From Novosphingobium sp. (GTDB taxonomy: Bacteria > Pseudomonadota > Alphaproteobacteria > Sphingomonadales > Sphingomonadaceae), in NCBI GenBank assembly GCA_016719755.1, contig JADJYM010000015.1, positions 558,001 to 622,000 on the forward strand: DNA of 64,000 bases, read 5' to 3'. Below are positions 1 through 8,763 of the stretch, in pieces. How positions within the stretch are numbered: position 1 is the stretch's first letter; each line of letters opens with the position of its first letter. The notes under the pieces were generated by a model. That model was given only the letters and a program-made list of their open reading frames with translations, was not told the DNA's origin and did no database searches. Made by a program: the position numbers and the translations under genes.

Positions 1-1
1 C

Positions 2-1381
2 GCGATCGTCACTGGCCTGCCGGGCGGGGTGATCGAGAAGAACCGCGATGCCGCCCTGCTCTCTCCCGCCGCGCTGTTCCGCGCGTTTCAGGGCCGGGCG
101 ATTACCCTGAAACGAACAAGCCGCGTCACCGGCAAGGCGGTGACCCTGCCCGCGCAGCTGGTTTCCGCCGGACCGGACGGCGTGATCTTCCGCACTGCCG
201 AGGGCGAGGAGGCACTGCGCTGCACGGGCCTGGCCGAAACGTTCAGCTATGACCGCGCCGCAGAGGGGCTTTCCGCCCGCCCGGTGCTTTCGGTCCTGAC
301 AAGCACCAGCCGCCCGGTAACGGCCGAGATCAAGCTGACCTATCTTGCCGAGGGGTTCGACTGGAGCGCCAGCTACACCGCCGATGTCGATCCCGCTGGC
401 AAGTCGCTCAACCTTGGCGGGTGGATCACTCTCGCCAATGGCAATTCCGTCTCGCTGCCCGATGCCCGCACCCAGATCGTCGCGGGCGGCCTCAGGCGCG
501 AGGATGCGCGGCGGCTGCGCGGCGTGGCCCCGCAGGTTTCGCTCAATTGCTGGCCGCAGCAGCGCACCCACCAGATCCCGCGCAAGCCCGAGCGGCCCTA
601 CGCGCTTGTTTCGCCCTACCGTGAGCAACCGGACGGGGAAGACGATGCCTATCTGAGGGACTCGAACATCGTCGTGACCGGCTCACGCGTGATGCGCAGT
701 TACGAAGCCATGCCGGCCCCGGCCATGGTCGCGCCGCCGCCCCCTCCCCCGCCGCCGCAGGCCGAGCAGCTGGGCGATCTCAAGCTCTATCGCCTGCCTG
801 AACGCACCACCATCGCGGCGCGGCAGATGAAGCAGAGCCGCCTGCTCGACCAGCCGGAAGTCACCTTCGAACACGTGCTCGACGTCGAACTTTCAGCCTT
901 TGACAATGGCGCGCCAAGCGAAGTTGGCCGGGTGGAGGAGCCGAACTATTCCACCCCGCGTCCGGTCACGCTGGTGCGTACCCGCAATGACAAGGCGAAC
1001 GGCCTTGGCCTGCCCCTGCCGGCCGGGCAGCTGGTGGTCCGGCAGGGCCATCAGGGCCGGATGCTCCCGGTCGGCCAGCCCGCGCTGCGCGACACGGCGG
1101 AGGATGAGAAGATCGAACTGCGGCTCAACGCCGCCAGTGATATCACGGTCGAACGCCGCACCGTGCGGGTCGCCAGGCGCAAGCAGTGGCAGCACCTGAA
1201 ATTCACCAGCGCGCGCGGCGAGCCTGCGACCATCGAGGTCCGCTTCACCAATTCCGCCGCGATGCGCTTTGATTTCGGCGACAAGGCCGAGACCTTCCGC
1301 CGTGATGGGGAGCAGGTCCTCAGGCTGCAGATCTCTCCCGACAGCACCCACGAGCTGGCCTATACCGTAAGCTGGAACTGA
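2..1381 (+). CDS. DUF4139 domain-containing protein, 5' end outside window
   Basis: The reading frame is open from base 2, so the gene begins before the window; the GTG at 29 is probably internal. The visible part (about 459 residues) has the beta-rich pattern of DUF4139 proteins, including 'LAEGFDWSASYTADV' and a C-terminal 'DITVERR' stretch. A proline run of eight residues lies in the middle, after an 'IVVTGSR' phrase that resembles TonB-plug sequences. The family has no established enzymatic role. I see no C-terminal membrane anchor. Family assignment is by pattern recognition. Confidence 0.75.
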   Translation, partial: AIVTGLPGGVIEKNRDAALLSPAALFRAFQGRAITLKRTSRVTGKAVTLPAQLVSAGPDGVIFRTAEGEEALRCTGLAETFSYDRAAEGLSARPVLSVLTSTSRPVTAEIKLTYLAEGFDWSASYTADVDPAGKSLNLGGWITLANGNSVSLPDARTQIVAGGLRREDARRLRGVAPQVSLNCWPQQRTHQIPRKPERPYALVSPYREQPDGEDDAYLRDSNIVVTGSRVMRSYEAMPAPAMVAPPPPPPPPQAEQLGDLKLYRLPERTTIAARQMKQSRLLDQPEVTFEHVLDVELSAFDNGAPSEVGRVEEPNYSTPRPVTLVRTRNDKANGLGLPLPAGQLVVRQGHQGRMLPVGQPALRDTAEDEKIELRLNAASDITVERRTVRVARRKQWQHLKFTSARGEPATIEVRFTNSAAMRFDFGDKAETFRRDGEQVLRLQISPDSTHELAYTVSWN

Positions 1382-1445
1382 CCGGCCCCGCTTCACTCAA
1401 CTGATCGTTCACAGGCGCCGATTCACCGCTTGATAAACTCAACTC

Positions 1446-1481
1446 ATTCGATAGAGTTTGAACTCTACCGATTCGGTAGAG
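1446..1481. promoter_or_regulatory. Tandem palindromic operator (TetR-type) before the DUF4349 gene
   Basis: A perfect 9-bp inverted repeat with a one-base centre, CTCTACCGATTCGGTAGAG, occupies 1463-1481. It overlaps a second inverted repeat at 1453-1466 (AGAGTT-TG-AACTCT). ATTCGRTAGAG is also directly repeated at 1446 and 1471, a 25-bp period. The cluster ends 18 bases before the lipoprotein start. ACCGA/TCGGT palindromes of this kind are typical TetR-family operators; the cognate regulator is not visible here. Confidence 0.5.
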
Positions 1482-1499
1482 ACTTGTGGGAGAGTCACC

Positions 1500-2384
1500 A
1501 TGCGCCTGCCTCGCACTGCCCTCATTGCCTTTATCGCACCCGCCTTGCTGCTTTCCGCCTGCTCCGCCGAAAAGGCTGAAGATGGCGCGCCAGCCACTTC
1601 CGAAGCGGCTTCCGGCAACGCTGCTGCCAGCGCCCCAGATGCGGCCGGGCCCGGCATTGGCGGCGCGGTCGCACGGGGGGTCGCCTTTACCTATGCCTAT
1701 GCCTTCACTCTTCCGGCCAAGTCCGTATCGACAGTCCAGCGCGAACACGCCGCAGCCTGCGAACGGCTTGGCGCGGCGCGCTGCCGGGTGACGGGGATGA
1801 GCTTTGAGCAGCCGGGATCGGAGGATGTATCCGCCCGGCTTGACCTGCTGCTTGCGCCCGATCTGGCCCACCGCTTCGCCAGCGAGGGCATCGCTGCGGT
1901 CGAACGCGCCAAGGGCAAGCTCGATCATGCTTCGGTCAACGGAGAGAACGCGGGCGATGCGATCAAGGTATCGCAGGCCGACAGCGCAGCGATCCAGGCC
2001 GAGGTCGAGCGGCTCCAGGCGCGGCTCGCGGCCAAGGGCCTGACCGGCGCCGAACGGGTAGAGCTGCAGCAGCAGGTTGCGGGACTCACCGAGCAGCTGC
2101 GCGGGCAGGCAGCCGATCGCAAGGCGAACGAGGCCTCGATCGCCTCCACGCCAGTCAGCTTCAGCTATGCCAGCGAAGGGCTGCTGACGGGCGGAAACAC
2201 CTTTGCCAAGGCCGCCGGAGCCTCGCTCAACTCGATGGAAGCCGCGCTGGCACTGGTCACGCTGGCCGCCGGGGTGGCGCTGCCCTGGATGCTGCTGATC
2301 GCCCTGATCGTTTTGGCCTGGCGCGGCCTGCGCCGCCGCTCTGTCGCCGCTGTCGCTCCCGCGGAGCCCACCTCGCTGTCGTGA
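1500..2384 (+). CDS. DUF4349 domain-containing lipoprotein
   Basis: Encodes 294 residues from an ATG 18 bases after the palindromic operator. An earlier in-frame ATG at 1458 lies inside the operator and would give a poor signal peptide. The N-terminus is a lipoprotein signal with lipobox LLSAC near residue 18. The middle holds a heptad-rich segment (about 160-205, rich in Glu, Gln, Leu and Arg), and a membrane helix near residues 250-275 is followed by basic residues. This layout (lipobox, soluble domain, coiled coil, C-terminal helix) matches DUF4349. Function is unknown; a cell-envelope role is inferred. Confidence 0.75.
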   Translation: MRLPRTALIAFIAPALLLSACSAEKAEDGAPATSEAASGNAAASAPDAAGPGIGGAVARGVAFTYAYAFTLPAKSVSTVQREHAAACERLGAARCRVTGMSFEQPGSEDVSARLDLLLAPDLAHRFASEGIAAVERAKGKLDHASVNGENAGDAIKVSQADSAAIQAEVERLQARLAAKGLTGAERVELQQQVAGLTEQLRGQAADRKANEASIASTPVSFSYASEGLLTGGNTFAKAAGASLNSMEAALALVTLAAGVALPWMLLIALIVLAWRGLRRRSVAAVAPAEPTSLS

Positions 2385-2472
2385 GGCTCCGCCGCCCCCG
2401 CGCCGCCGCTCCACCCCCTCGGTGCGGGGGCACCAATTTCGGCTTGCCAGTAACGGGGCCGCGACTTAACGC

Positions 2473-2488
2473 TTAACCGAACGGTTAA
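2473..2488. promoter_or_regulatory. 16-bp perfect palindrome upstream of the MoxR/VWA pair
   Basis: TTAACCGAACGGTTAA is a perfect palindrome 17 bases before the ATG of the MoxR ATPase gene. Its core (ACCGA/CGGT) resembles the palindrome before the DUF4349 gene, which suggests a TetR-like repressor site over the promoter. The placement favours transcriptional control of the two-gene MoxR-VWA operon. Confidence 0.45.
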
Positions 2489-2505
2489 ATGAACGGGGAG
2501 TTCCC

Positions 2506-3348
2506 ATGCGCTTCGAAGGCACCAGCAATTACGTCGCCACCGACGACCTCAAGGTGGCGGTCAACGCCGCGGTGCTGCTGCGCCGCCCGCTGCTGGTCAA
2601 GGGCGAGCCTGGCACCGGCAAGACCGTGCTGGCCCACGAAATCGCCAAGGCGGTGGGCGCCCCGCTGATCGAATGGCACGTCAAGTCGACCACCAAGGCC
2701 CAGCAGGGCCTGTATGAATACGACGCGGTTGCCCGCCTGCGCGACGGCCAGCTGGGTGACGAGCGGGTTCACGACATTTCGAACTACATCAAGAAGGGCA
2801 AGCTGTGGGAAGCCTTCACCGCCCCCCAGCTGCCGGTGCTGCTGATCGACGAGATCGACAAGGCCGACATCGAGTTTCCGAACGACCTGCTCCAGGAACT
2901 CGACCGGATGAGCTTTGACGTCTACGAAACCCGCGAGCGGGTCGAGGCGAAGGAACGCCCGATCGTAGTCATCACCTCGAACAACGAAAAGGAACTGCCC
3001 GACGCGTTCCTGCGCCGCTGCTTCTTCCACTACATCAAGTTCCCCGACCGCGATACGATGCAGGCGATCATCGACGTCCACTTCCCCGGCATCCAGAAGA
3101 CCCTCGTCTCCAAGGCGATGGACGTGTTCTACGAAGTGCGCGAAGTCCCGGGCCTCAAGAAGAAGCCCAGCACCAGCGAACTGCTCGACTGGCTCAAGCT
3201 GCTGCTCAACGAGGACATGCCGCTCGACGTTCTTCAGCAGAAGGATCCGACCAAGGCGATCCCGCCGCTCCACGGCGCGCTGCTCAAGAACGAGCAGGAC
3301 GTGATGCTGTTCGAACGCCTCGCCTTCATGGCGCGTCGCCAGAACTGA
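2506..3348 (+). CDS. MoxR-family AAA+ ATPase
   Basis: A 280-residue AAA+ ATPase with Walker A GEPGTGKT at residues 33-40, Walker B LLIDE at 112-116, and a sensor-1 'VVITSNNEKELPDAFLRRC' region. MoxR-type ATPases work with VWA-domain partners as chaperones that insert metals or mature protein complexes. The VWA partner follows 36 bases downstream, which supports that pairing. The start ATG has an upstream GGGGAG ribosome-binding site. The substrate of this pair is unknown. Confidence 0.92.
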   Translation: MRFEGTSNYVATDDLKVAVNAAVLLRRPLLVKGEPGTGKTVLAHEIAKAVGAPLIEWHVKSTTKAQQGLYEYDAVARLRDGQLGDERVHDISNYIKKGKLWEAFTAPQLPVLLIDEIDKADIEFPNDLLQELDRMSFDVYETRERVEAKERPIVVITSNNEKELPDAFLRRCFFHYIKFPDRDTMQAIIDVHFPGIQKTLVSKAMDVFYEVREVPGLKKKPSTSELLDWLKLLLNEDMPLDVLQQKDPTKAIPPLHGALLKNEQDVMLFERLAFMARRQN

Positions 3349-3384
3349 TCGCGCGCTGGCAGGCCCTGAAGGAGCGGACGAGCC

Positions 3385-4566
3385 ATGTTTTTCAACTTCG
3401 TCGACGAACTGCGCGCCGCCGGCATCAAGGCCAGCTTCAAGGAGCACCTCGTCCTGCTCGAGGCGCTCGACAAGGACGTGATCGAGCAGACGCCCGAGCA
3501 GTTCTATTACCTCTCGCGCTCGGTCTTCGTGAAGGACGAGGGGCTGCTCGACCGCTTCGACCAGGTCTTCAACAAGGTCTTCAAGGGGCTGCTGACCAAT
3601 TACGGGCAGAACCCGGTCGATATCCCCGAGGATTGGCTGAAGGCCGTCGCGGAAAAGTTCCTGACTCCCGAGGAAATGGAAGCGATCAAGTCGCTCGGTT
3701 CCTGGGAAGAGATCATGGAGACGCTCAAGAAGCGGCTCGAAGAACAGCAGAAGCGTCACGAGGGCGGGAACAAGTGGGTCGGCACGGGGGGCACATCGCC
3801 CTATGGCAACGATGGCTACAACCCCGAAGGGGTCCGCATCGGCGGCGAATCCAAGCACAAGCGCGCGCTGAAAGTTTGGGAAAAGCGCGAGTTCCAGAAC
3901 CTCGACAACACGCGCGAACTGGGCACCCGCAACATCAAGATCGCGCTGCGCCGCCTGCGCCGCTTCGCCCGCGAAGGTTCGCCCGACGAGCTGGACCTTG
4001 AAGGCACGATCGAGGGCACGGCGCGGCAGGGCTGGCTCGACATCCGGATGCGGCCTGAACGCCACAACGCGGTCAAGCTGCTGCTGTTCCTCGACGTCGG
4101 CGGATCGATGGACCCGTTCATCAAGCTGGTCGAGGAGCTGTTCAGCGCGGCGACCAGCGAATTCAAGAACCTGGAATTCTTCTACTTCCACAACTGCCTG
4201 TACGAAGGCGTGTGGAAGGACAACCGGCGGCGCTGGGCGGAACGGACCAACACCTGGGACATCCTCCACAAATACGGGCATGACTACAAGGTGGTGTTCG
4301 TCGGCGATGCGGCGATGAGCCCCTACGAGATCACCCATCCGGGCGGTTCGGTGGAGCATTTCAACGAGGAGGCCGGCACCACCTGGCTGACCCGCGTGGC
4401 CCATGTCTATCCGGCGACCGTCTGGATCAACCCGGTGCCGGAGAAGCAGTGGTCCTATTCGCAATCGACCAAGATGATCAAGGAACTGGTTGGCGGATCG
4501 ATGTTCCCGCTGACCCTTCAGGGTCTGGACGATGCGATGCGCGAGCTGACCCGCAAGAAGCATTGA
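3385..4566 (+). CDS. VWA domain-containing (CoxE-like) protein
   Basis: A 393-residue partner of the MoxR ATPase. The C-terminal half carries a von Willebrand A domain with the MIDAS signature DVGGS at residues 237-241 (DxGxS form). The N-terminal half is helical and charged, and a Gly-rich stretch (about 127-155) links the two. This matches the CoxE-like VWA family that acts with MoxR ATPases in protein or metallocentre maturation. A GGAGCGGACGAGCC ribosome-binding region precedes the ATG. Confidence 0.9.
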   Translation: MFFNFVDELRAAGIKASFKEHLVLLEALDKDVIEQTPEQFYYLSRSVFVKDEGLLDRFDQVFNKVFKGLLTNYGQNPVDIPEDWLKAVAEKFLTPEEMEAIKSLGSWEEIMETLKKRLEEQQKRHEGGNKWVGTGGTSPYGNDGYNPEGVRIGGESKHKRALKVWEKREFQNLDNTRELGTRNIKIALRRLRRFAREGSPDELDLEGTIEGTARQGWLDIRMRPERHNAVKLLLFLDVGGSMDPFIKLVEELFSAATSEFKNLEFFYFHNCLYEGVWKDNRRRWAERTNTWDILHKYGHDYKVVFVGDAAMSPYEITHPGGSVEHFNEEAGTTWLTRVAHVYPATVWINPVPEKQWSYSQSTKMIKELVGGSMFPLTLQGLDDAMRELTRKKH

Positions 4567-4625
4567 TCGGGGCCAGCATTTCCTTGGTTTGACGAGGGCG
4601 CCCACGATCCCGCATAGCGGGGGGC

Positions 4626-5429
4626 ATGACCAGCACCCGCCTGCCAGCCCTGTTCCTTGGCCACGGTTCGCCGATGACGGTCATTTCCGATGTTCCGGAG
4701 CGGCGCACCTGGCAGGCCCTTGGCCCCGCCCTGCCCCGTCCGCGCGCGATACTGGTGGTTTCCGCCCACTGGCAGACGCAGGGCCGCACCCATCTAACCG
4801 GCGGCCCGGCGCCGCGCACGATTCATGATTTCCGGGGCTTTCCGGATGAACTGTTCGCCATACGGTATCCCGCGCCCGGCGCTCCCGAACTGGTCGAGCG
4901 GGTGGCGCAGCTACTTGGCCGCGAACGGGTTCTGGCGGACGAGACCTGGGGCTTCGATCACGGTGCCTGGGGCGTAGTGCAACCCATGTTCCCCGCCGCC
5001 GACATCCCGATGGTGGCGATGAGCCTCGACCGCACGCTCTCCCCGGGCCAGCACGTCGATCTGGGCCGAAAGCTGGCGCCGCTGCGGGATGAAGGCGTGC
5101 TGCTGGTGGCGAGCGGCAACGTGATCCACAATCTGGCGATCTGGCGCCAGTTCGCCGGCACGCAGCCCGACTGGGCGCTGGAGTTCCGCGCCCGGATCAA
5201 TGCGGCGATGGTGGCGGGCGACGAGGCCGCGCTGACCCGTTTTTCGGGCGAGGACCGCGCCGCCGCCCTCGCCATCAACAGCGCCGAACACTATCTGCCG
5301 TTGCTCTATGCGCTGGGTGTGCGGTTGCCGGGCGACGAGGTGGCCGCGTTCAACGATACGCTGGACGGCGCCCTTTCAATGACCAGCTATCTGGTCGGCG
5401 ATACGGCGCTGTTGACGGGCCTCGCCTGA
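4626..5429 (+). CDS. DODA/LigB-type extradiol ring-cleavage dioxygenase
   Basis: A 267-residue protein of the class III extradiol dioxygenase family, related to E. coli YgiD (DOPA 4,5-dioxygenase). Expected metal-binding histidines are visible: 'LGHGSP' (H13), 'SAHWQT' (H48), 'FDHGAWG' in the middle and 'GNVIHN' further on. The enzyme would open catechol-type rings using a non-haem metal. There is no aromatic-degradation cluster around it, so the natural substrate cannot be inferred. Confidence 0.85.
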   Translation: MTSTRLPALFLGHGSPMTVISDVPERRTWQALGPALPRPRAILVVSAHWQTQGRTHLTGGPAPRTIHDFRGFPDELFAIRYPAPGAPELVERVAQLLGRERVLADETWGFDHGAWGVVQPMFPAADIPMVAMSLDRTLSPGQHVDLGRKLAPLRDEGVLLVASGNVIHNLAIWRQFAGTQPDWALEFRARINAAMVAGDEAALTRFSGEDRAAALAINSAEHYLPLLYALGVRLPGDEVAAFNDTLDGALSMTSYLVGDTALLTGLA

Positions 5430-5470
5430 CACTGGCGGCGAAGGCGCGCGGCGGCTAGAGCATCAGGCCG

Positions 5471-6274
5471 ATGGACCGCCAGCTCGTCATCATCTGCCTG
5501 CTGACCATGGCGATCAACCTGATCGGCACCCTGGCCTATGCCGCACGGATCGCGGGAGTGCGCACGCGCCGCATCGCGATGAGTTTCGCCCTGTTCAATA
5601 TCCTGGTGCTGGTCAGCCGGACCTCCAATTCGTTCCTCGGGCCGTTTCTGGCCAAGCGGATCGAAAGCCGGATTGCGGGCGGCGGCGGTGAGGCCTTGCT
5701 CGGTGATTTCCAGCTGGTCCTGGCCTCGGCTTCGCTGGCGGTGCTGGCGGGGATATTCCTGGTGCCAACCGCCCAGCGCCTGTTCGCGGGCGCGATTGGC
5801 CATTTCCAGGAACACCGCTCGACCCTTCGGATGATCCTCCACAGCGCATCGCCCGAAGGGCTGCGCAGCGTACGCGATGCCTGGACGCCGCCGCACGTTT
5901 CACAGCTGCGTCAGCTGGCCAAGCCGAAAGGCGTTGGCTGGGGGGTGCTGCTGGCCAATTGCCTGGCCCAGGCGTTGATCACGGTGGGCGTGCTGGCTTC
6001 GCTCTATGCGGGCTATCTCAATCCCGAATTCCGCGTCACCGCCAGCCAGCTATCGGCGGTGATCAATGGCCTTGCCACGATCCTGCTGTTCGCGCTGATC
6101 GACCCGCAGCTATCGGTGATGACCGATGACGTGATCGAAGGCCGCCTCAGCGAGGCACTGTTCCGCCGCACGATCGTCTGGATCAGCATCAGTCGGCTGG
6201 CCGGAACGCTGCTGGCCCAGGCGGTTTTCCTGCCTGCCGCGCAACTGATTGCCTGGATCGCCAATTACGTGTGA
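5471..6274 (+). CDS. Amj-family lipid II flippase (DUF2837)
   Basis: A 267-residue polytopic membrane protein. The N-terminal 'NLIGTLAYAARIAGVRTRRIA' region and the following 'VSRTSNSFLGPF' segment are the conserved Amj/YdaH (DUF2837) signature. Amj of Bacillus subtilis moves lipid II across the inner membrane as an alternative to MurJ. About six hydrophobic helices are visible. The gene converges on the following minus-strand MFS gene with a 10-base overlap of the coding ends. The flippase role is inferred from family membership. Confidence 0.8.
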   Translation: MDRQLVIICLLTMAINLIGTLAYAARIAGVRTRRIAMSFALFNILVLVSRTSNSFLGPFLAKRIESRIAGGGGEALLGDFQLVLASASLAVLAGIFLVPTAQRLFAGAIGHFQEHRSTLRMILHSASPEGLRSVRDAWTPPHVSQLRQLAKPKGVGWGVLLANCLAQALITVGVLASLYAGYLNPEFRVTASQLSAVINGLATILLFALIDPQLSVMTDDVIEGRLSEALFRRTIVWISISRLAGTLLAQAVFLPAAQLIAWIANYV

Positions 6275-7542
6275 CGATCCAGCTCCGCGTGGAGGCGCGG
6301 GCGCAGCATCCAGAACAGGATCGCCGGAACGAAGCCCAGCAGCGCCGCACCGTACAGCACATAGCGCACCGATTCGTCTCCGAACGCGGGCTTGATGAGA
6401 TCGGACAGCATCCCGAAGAACAGCGGCCCCAGCCCCAGCCCGATAAGGTTCTGGCAGAACAACAGCACCGCACTGGCCATCGCCCGGTGGCGCAGCGCCA
6501 CCAGCCCCTGGGTCGAGGAGAACACGGGCCCGTAATAGAGCGAATTGAGCACGGTCGGCACCATCAGCAGCAGCAGGCCCATGCGCCAGTCCGTGGCGAA
6601 ATAGGCGCTGATCGCGATCGGCACCGCCACGGCCATGCCGATTGCCGGGGCCGTGACGACATGGCGGCGGTCATGCTTGCCGAACTTGTCGGCCAGCCAG
6701 CCGCCCAGCCAGGTGCCAAGCATCCCGGCCAGGCCGCCCCACAGGCCGAACCAGAAGCCGACCTCGCCCGGGGTAAGCCCATGGGTGCGCTGGAAGAAGA
6801 TCGTGGTCCAGGTGGTCTTGCCATAGGACAGGAACGAACACGCCGAAGCCGCCGCCAGCAGGATCAGGAACGTGCGCGAGGAAAGCAGGCTGCGCACCGC
6901 CTGCATCATCGATTCGCCCGCGGCCGCCTCGCTCGCAGCGCTGGCCTTGCGACCGGTGTCGCCGATCAGCAAGACCACGACGAGCGCCAGCACCACGCCC
7001 GGCGCGCCGACGAACAGGAACGCCTTGCGCCAGCCGATCTCGTCCGCAAGGTAGCCGCCGATGACCATGCCCAGCAGCGAACCCAGCGGAATGCCCAGCG
7101 CGTAGAACGCCATGGCGCTCGCCCGCCGTTCGGCGGGAACCCGGTCCGCGATCAGCGAATGTGCGGCAGGGGTACACCCTGCCTCGCCCACCCCCACGCC
7201 GACCCTGGCCAGTAGCAGCTGGACAAAATTCTGCGCGAAGCCGCACAATGCGGTCATCGCCGACCAGACCGCCAGAGCCACGGCAATCAGGCGCCCCCGG
7301 TCGGTCGTCGGCCGGTCGGAATAGCGCGCGATCGGCAGGCCCAGGACGGTGTAGAACAGCGCGAAGGCCAGGCCCGTCATCAGCCCGATCTGGGTGTCCG
7401 ACAGGTCAAGGTCGCGGCGAATTGGCTCGGCCAGAATGTTCACGATCTGCCGGTCGAGGAAATTGAACACGTAGACGATCAGCAGCGTCCACAGCATCAC
7501 CCGGGTCGATTGGCGGGCCTTGGGGAACATTCCGGTTACCAT
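6265..7542 (-). CDS. MFS transporter, spinster-like
   Basis: A 425-residue twelve-helix carrier. The 'VYVFNFLDRQIVNILAEPI' first helix and the 'GEAGCTPAAHSLIAD' motif are typical of the spinster-like MFS family common in sphingomonads. It starts 10 bases after the NamZ stop, with a GAGGGG ribosome-binding site, so it is the third gene of a minus-strand operon after the DOMON-like and NamZ genes. The substrate is not known; the operon suggests a muropeptide or amino-sugar product (inference). Confidence 0.85.
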   Translation of the reverse strand: MVTGMFPKARQSTRVMLWTLLIVYVFNFLDRQIVNILAEPIRRDLDLSDTQIGLMTGLAFALFYTVLGLPIARYSDRPTTDRGRLIAVALAVWSAMTALCGFAQNFVQLLLARVGVGVGEAGCTPAAHSLIADRVPAERRASAMAFYALGIPLGSLLGMVIGGYLADEIGWRKAFLFVGAPGVVLALVVVLLIGDTGRKASAASEAAAGESMMQAVRSLLSSRTFLILLAAASACSFLSYGKTTWTTIFFQRTHGLTPGEVGFWFGLWGGLAGMLGTWLGGWLADKFGKHDRRHVVTAPAIGMAVAVPIAISAYFATDWRMGLLLLMVPTVLNSLYYGPVFSSTQGLVALRHRAMASAVLLFCQNLIGLGLGPLFFGMLSDLIKPAFGDESVRYVLYGAALLGFVPAILFWMLRPRLHAELDRHT

Positions 7543-7552
7543 GTGCAGCCCC

Positions 7553-8752
7553 TCAATAGATCAGCAGCGGGCGAACCCGCTCGCGCCACGTCGCCTCGTC
7601 CGCCGCCGCGATTGTATCGAGGTCACCCGGCTCCGCCCCGGCATCGTCAACCCATTCGCGCAGGGCCGGGCCACCGTTGATCACGTCGATCGCCAGCCGC
7701 TCGAACTCGTACTCGTAGGGAAAATCGCGCCAGATCGGATAGTCCGGATAAAGCCGCCTGATTGCCTTGAAGGTCAGCGCCTGAAGCCGCCAGGGGCGAA
7801 AAGCATGGTGATCGTAAAAGGCGCCCTCGGCATGGATCATCAGCGCCGAACACAGGCTTTTCGCGTGCTTGTGAAAGGTCGGCTCGAAAAAGCATTCGCG
7901 GATCGCGCAGCCCGCCAGCCAGCCGGGGGCAAGTCTGCGCATTTCCGAGTGAATGGCGCGCGCATCCACATCTGGCGCACCCAGCAGCACTTCCAGCGGG
8001 CGGGTCGTGCCGCGTCCTTCGGACAGGGTCGTGCCTTCCAGCATCACCGTCCCCGCATAGGCCCGCGCCATGTTGAGGTTGGCCGCATTCGGGCTGGGGT
8101 TGATCCAGATCCGGTCGTCCGGCCAGCCGAAGCCCGGTGCGGCGTCGGGCGCCCAGCCCTCCATCGCGATCACCCGGTAATCGACGTCGAGCCCGAAGTG
8201 CTCAACGAACCAGTGCCCCATCTCGCCCAGCGTCAGCCCGTGGCGCATCGGCATCGGTCCGGCGCCAACGAAGCTTTCCTGCCCCGGCAGCAGCGTGGTC
8301 CCCTCCACCGGGCGACCGGCGGGGTTGGGCCTGTCAAGCACCCAGACCGCCTTGCCTGTGCCGGATGCAGCCTCCAGCAAGTAGAGCAGCGTGGTCACGA
8401 ATGTGTAGATCCGGCAGCCCAGGTCCTGCAGATCGAACAGGAACACGTCTGCCGTGCTCATCATCTGCCCGCTGGGGCGGCGCACTTCGCCGTAAAGGCT
8501 GAACACCGGGATGTTGTAGAGCGGGTCGAGCTCGTCCGCAGTTTCGACCATGTTGTCCTGCTTGTCGCCCTTCAGCCCGTGCTGCGGACCAAAGGCGGAA
8601 GTCACGTTGATTCCGGCGGCAATCAGGGCGTCGAGCGAATGGGTAAGGTCTCGGGTCACGCTTGCCGGATGGGCGATCAGCGCCACGCGCCTGCCTTCCA
8701 GCGGTTTCCTCAATTGCGGGTCCGCCAGCAGGCGATCGATACCAAACTTCAT
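7553..8752 (-). CDS. namZ: DUF1343 protein, exo-beta-N-acetylmuramidase NamZ type
   Basis: A 399-residue protein of the DUF1343 family. Conserved blocks seen are 'GRRVALIAHPASV', 'AFGPQHGLKGD', 'FDLQDLGCRIYTF' and 'NPSPNAANLNMARAYAG'. NamZ enzymes remove terminal MurNAc from peptidoglycan fragments. The chosen ATG at 8752 starts 11 bases after the stop of the upstream DOMON-like gene; a longer reading frame to 8788 lacks family support. No signal peptide is evident, so action may be cytoplasmic on recycled fragments (inference). Confidence 0.85.
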   Translation of the reverse strand: MKFGIDRLLADPQLRKPLEGRRVALIAHPASVTRDLTHSLDALIAAGINVTSAFGPQHGLKGDKQDNMVETADELDPLYNIPVFSLYGEVRRPSGQMMSTADVFLFDLQDLGCRIYTFVTTLLYLLEAASGTGKAVWVLDRPNPAGRPVEGTTLLPGQESFVGAGPMPMRHGLTLGEMGHWFVEHFGLDVDYRVIAMEGWAPDAAPGFGWPDDRIWINPSPNAANLNMARAYAGTVMLEGTTLSEGRGTTRPLEVLLGAPDVDARAIHSEMRRLAPGWLAGCAIRECFFEPTFHKHAKSLCSALMIHAEGAFYDHHAFRPWRLQALTFKAIRRLYPDYPIWRDFPYEYEFERLAIDVINGGPALREWVDDAGAEPGDLDTIAAADEATWRERVRPLLIY

Positions 8753-8763
8753 GGGCCCAATGC

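Noticed and set aside
2485-4605. A 706-codon minus-strand frame opposite the MoxR and VWA genes
   Set aside because: Antisense shadow of two recognisable genes with intact Walker and MIDAS motifs.
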